Assembly (NCBI RefSeq): GCF_038237375.1
Contig: NZ_CP151273.1
Coordinates: forward strand, 1,054,001-1,118,000
Reading direction: 5' to 3'
DNA from: Alcaligenes sp. SDU_A2
Lineage (GTDB): Bacteria > Pseudomonadota > Gammaproteobacteria > Burkholderiales > Burkholderiaceae_B
DNA: 64,000 nucleotides
Part shown: positions 61,700 to 64,000 of the stretch, in pieces
Numbering within the stretch: position 1 is the first letter of the stretch
How the letters are laid out: each line of letters starts with the position of its first letter
Translations under genes and position numbers: made by a program
The notes under the pieces: model-generated
Seen by the model: the letters and a program-made list of their open reading frames with translations, nothing else
Told to the model about the DNA's origin: nothing
Database searches by the model: none

Positions 61700-63628
61700 A
61701 TGGGCAAAATCATTGGTATTGACCTTGGCACCACCAACAGCTGTGTGTCTGTTCTGGACGGCGACCAGGTTCGTATTATCGAAAATGCCGAAGGCGCTCG
61801 CACGACGCCTTCCATTGTGGCCTACATGCAGGATGGCGAAATCCTGGTTGGCGCGCCTGCCAAGCGCCAGGCCGTCACCAACCCTGCCAACACGATCTTC
61901 GCCGTCAAGCGTCTGATCGGTCGCAAGTTCACGGAAAAAGCCGTGCAGACCGACATCGATCACGTGCCGTACACCATCGTGGCTGCCGATAATGGCGATG
62001 CCTGGGTAGAAGCACAGGGCAAGAAAATGGCTCCTCAGCAGGTGTCGGCCGACATCCTGCGCAAAATGAAGAAAACCGCCGAAGACTATCTGGGCGAAGA
62101 AGTCACCGAAGCCGTTATTACGGTGCCGGCTTACTTTAACGACAGCCAGCGCCAAGCCACCAAGGATGCCGGCAAGATCGCTGGTCTGGACGTCAAGCGC
62201 ATCATCAACGAGCCAACCGCCGCTGCTTTGGCATTTGGTCTGGACAAGGCTGAAAAGGGCGATCGCAAGATTGCCGTGTACGATTTGGGCGGTGGTACTT
62301 TCGACGTATCCATCATCGAAATTGCTGATGTGGACGGCGAAAAACAGTTTGAAGTGCTCTCGACCAACGGCGACACCTTCCTGGGTGGCGAAGACTTCGA
62401 CAAGCGCATCATCGACTACATCATTGCCGAGTTCAAGAAAGAAAGCGGCGTGGATCTGTCCAAGGACGTGCTGGCTCTGCAGCGCCTGAAAGAATCGGCC
62501 GAGAAAGCCAAGATCGAGCTGTCTTCTACGCAGCAGACCGAAATCAACCTGCCTTACATTACGGCAGATGCATCCGGTCCTAAGCACCTGAACCTGAAGA
62601 TTACCCGTTCCAAGCTGGAAGCACTGGTCGAGGACCTGATCGAGCGCACGATCGAGCCTTGCCGCGTGGCCATCAAGGATGCCGGCGTCAAAGTGTCCGA
62701 AATCCACGACGTCATTCTGGTCGGCGGCATGACCCGCATGCCCAAGGTCCAGGAGCGCGTGAAGGAATTCTTCGGCCGCGATCCACGCAAGGATATCAAC
62801 CCCGACGAGGCCGTGGCCGCCGGTGCCGCCATTCAGGGCTCCGTGCTGTCTGGCGATCGTACCGACGTGTTGCTGCTTGACGTGACTCCTTTGTCCCTGG
62901 GTATCGAAACCTTGGGCGGCGTCATGACCAAGATGATCCAGAAGAACACGACGATCCCGACCCGTCATTCGCAGGTGTTTTCCACGGCGGACGATAACCA
63001 GCCTGCCGTCACCATCAAGGTGTTCCAGGGCGAGCGCGAAATCGCCGCCGGCAACAAGGGCCTGGGCGAATTTAATCTGGAAGGCATTCCGCCAGCAGCA
63101 CGCGGTTTGCCGCAGATCGAAGTTACCTTCGACATTGACGCCAATGGTATCTTGCACGTGTCGGCCAAGGACAAGGGCACCGGCAAGGAAAACAAGATCA
63201 CCATCAAGGCAAACTCCGGTTTGTCCGACGAGGAGATCGAACGCATGGTGAAAGACGCCGAGATCAATGCGGCGGAAGATCACCGCATCGCCGAGTTGGC
63301 TCTGGCTCGTAACCAGGCCGAAGCGCTGATCCACTCCACCCGCAAATCGCTGGGCGAGTATGGCGACAAGCTGGACGCCGCCGAGAAAGAAGGCATCGAG
63401 AAAGCCATCACCGAACTGGAGGAAACCCTCAAGGACGGCGACAAGGAAGCCATCGATGCCAAGGTTGAAGCGCTGGGTGTAGCCTCGCAGAAACTGGGTG
63501 AAAAAATGTATGCTGACATGCAGGCCCAGGCCGCTGCACAACAAGGTGCGGAAGGCGCTGCGCAGCAACAGCCAGCCGACGAGAACGTGGTCGATGCCGA
63601 CTTCAAAGAAGTCAAGCGCGATCAATAA
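61700..63628 (+). CDS. dnaK: molecular chaperone DnaK (Hsp70)
   Basis: 642 residues. Phosphate loops [14 protein letters not shown] and [27 protein letters not shown], substrate domain with [14 protein letters not shown], and a C-terminal lid ending [14 protein letters not shown], the EVVD-type tail. ATP-driven folding chaperone with DnaJ and GrpE. Confidence 0.98.
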   Translation: MGKIIGIDLGTTNSCVSVLDGDQVRIIENAEGARTTPSIVAYMQDGEILVGAPAKRQAVTNPANTIFAVKRLIGRKFTEKAVQTDIDHVPYTIVAADNGDAWVEAQGKKMAPQQVSADILRKMKKTAEDYLGEEVTEAVITVPAYFNDSQRQATKDAGKIAGLDVKRIINEPTAAALAFGLDKAEKGDRKIAVYDLGGGTFDVSIIEIADVDGEKQFEVLSTNGDTFLGGEDFDKRIIDYIIAEFKKESGVDLSKDVLALQRLKESAEKAKIELSSTQQTEINLPYITADASGPKHLNLKITRSKLEALVEDLIERTIEPCRVAIKDAGVKVSEIHDVILVGGMTRMPKVQERVKEFFGRDPRKDINPDEAVAAGAAIQGSVLSGDRTDVLLLDVTPLSLGIETLGGVMTKMIQKNTTIPTRHSQVFSTADDNQPAVTIKVFQGEREIAAGNKGLGEFNLEGIPPAARGLPQIEVTFDIDANGILHVSAKDKGTGKENKITIKANSGLSDEEIERMVKDAEINAAEDHRIAELALARNQAEALIHSTRKSLGEYGDKLDAAEKEGIEKAITELEETLKDGDKEAIDAKVEALGVASQKLGEKMYADMQAQAAAQQGAEGAAQQQPADENVVDADFKEVKRDQ

Positions 63629-63652
63629 TTGCGAGCCTGAATAAGGTCTTCG

Positions 63653-63695
63653 GCCCGATTTCCGGCTGTGCGCTGGAAATCGGGCATTATTATTT
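63653..63695 (+). terminator. hairpin between dnaK and dnaJ
   Basis: GCCCGATTTCC (63653-63663) pairs with GGAAATCGGGC (63675-63685), followed by ATTATTATTT. It probably makes dnaJ expression lower than dnaK by partial termination. Confidence 0.7.
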
Positions 63696-63728
63696 AATCA
63701 GCGGCGTCTTGGGCGTCGTTTATCAAAA

Positions 63729-64000
63729 ATGGCAAAACGCGATTTATACGAAATTCTCGGTGTGGCCAAGAACGCGACGCAGGATGAACTGCGCAAAGCG
63801 TATCGCAAGCTGGCCATGAAGCACCATCCTGACCGCAACCCCGACAACAAGGATGCCGAGGAAAAGTTCAAGGAAGCCAAGGAAGCGTACGAAATCCTGT
63901 CCGACGAACAGAAGCGCGAAGCCTATGACCGTTATGGCCATGCGGGAGTCGATCCCAACGCTGGCATGGGCGGCATGGGCGGCGGCATGGGCGGGGCTGG
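63729..64000 (+). CDS. dnaJ: chaperone DnaJ (partial)
   Basis: The first 90 codons are present. Complete J domain: [10 protein letters not shown], then [11 protein letters not shown] with the HPD tripeptide that stimulates DnaK ATPase, and YDRYGHAGV; the glycine/methionine-rich linker begins just before the window ends. The zinc and substrate domains lie outside. Confidence 0.96.
   Translation, partial: MAKRDLYEILGVAKNATQDELRKAYRKLAMKHHPDRNPDNKDAEEKFKEAKEAYEILSDEQKREAYDRYGHAGVDPNAGMGGMGGGMGGA

Noticed and set aside
61682..63625. 647-codon open frame antisense to dnaK
   Set aside because: It is a classic dnaK antisense shadow created by codon bias, and the plus strand is unambiguous DnaK.
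1..64000. CRISPR arrays, insertion sequences, prophage genes
   Set aside because: No regularly spaced short direct repeats, no transposase-like or phage-like protein anywhere in the window.

Overview
The window looks like chromosomal DNA of a betaproteobacterium of the family Alcaligenaceae, most probably Alcaligenes (A. faecalis / A. ammonioxydans group). The grounds are the moderately high GC, Bordetella/Alcaligenes-like housekeeping proteins (HrcA, GrpE, DnaK, DnaJ, BamE, Fur, MurB) and a gene set whose order matches, as I remember it, the Alcaligenes direct-ammonia-oxidation locus dnfT1-R-T2-A-B-C-D. I found no transposase, phage gene or CRISPR array.

Layout. 0-7.1 kb: NUDIX hydrolase (cut by the window edge), an uncharacterised protein, an AlkC-like HEAT-repeat protein, a MarR regulator, aspartate ammonia-lyase, 4-hydroxyphenylpyruvate dioxygenase and an HPP/CBS membrane protein. 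7.1-17.7 kb: a type II secretion system (gspC facing away from gspGHIJKLMNDEF) with a lipoprotein secretin. 17.75-18.05 kb: a roughly 300-bp imperfect palindrome. 18.2-22.7 kb: a three-gene minus-strand operon (phosphodiesterase-like lipoprotein, tiny lipoprotein, Tat-exported phospholipase C), plausible clients of the secretion system. 23.3-28.5 kb: thiosulfate dehydrogenase pair tsdB-tsdA, glutamate racemase, YjdM/PhnA, BCCT transporter.

28.6-38.3 kb is the first centrepiece, a dnf (Dirammox) locus: pyridoxal kinase, glutamine amidotransferase, 2Fe-2S flavoprotein reductase and an AurF-type diiron oxygenase on the minus strand. These are followed by an SHMT-like protein that has lost its PLP lysine, a MocR regulator, a SerC-like aminotransferase and an intact GlyA. 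GGTCTG/CAGACC repeats lie in both regulatory gaps.

38.4-42.4 kb: DUF2892 protein, queC and its transporter, a small anchored protein and dbpA. 42.6-51.4 kb is the second centrepiece: a minus-strand accessory block around a 1315-residue NRPS of domain order A(Ox)-PCP-TE, i.e. an indigoidine (blue pigment) synthetase with a glutamine-type adenylation code. With it are a CynX-type MFS exporter, a TetR regulator, a dehydrogenase, a PecM-like exporter and an Asp/Glu-racemase-fold protein. One 21-bp motif recurs in front of four of these genes, suggesting a TetR regulon.

51.9-52.3 kb: tRNA-Gly, tRNA-Cys and tRNA-Gly behind a strong promoter. 52.6-64.0 kb: housekeeping genes murB, dapB, bamE, fur, recN, nadK, hrcA, hemH, grpE, dnaK and the start of dnaJ. 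Sigma-32 promoters precede grpE and dnaK.
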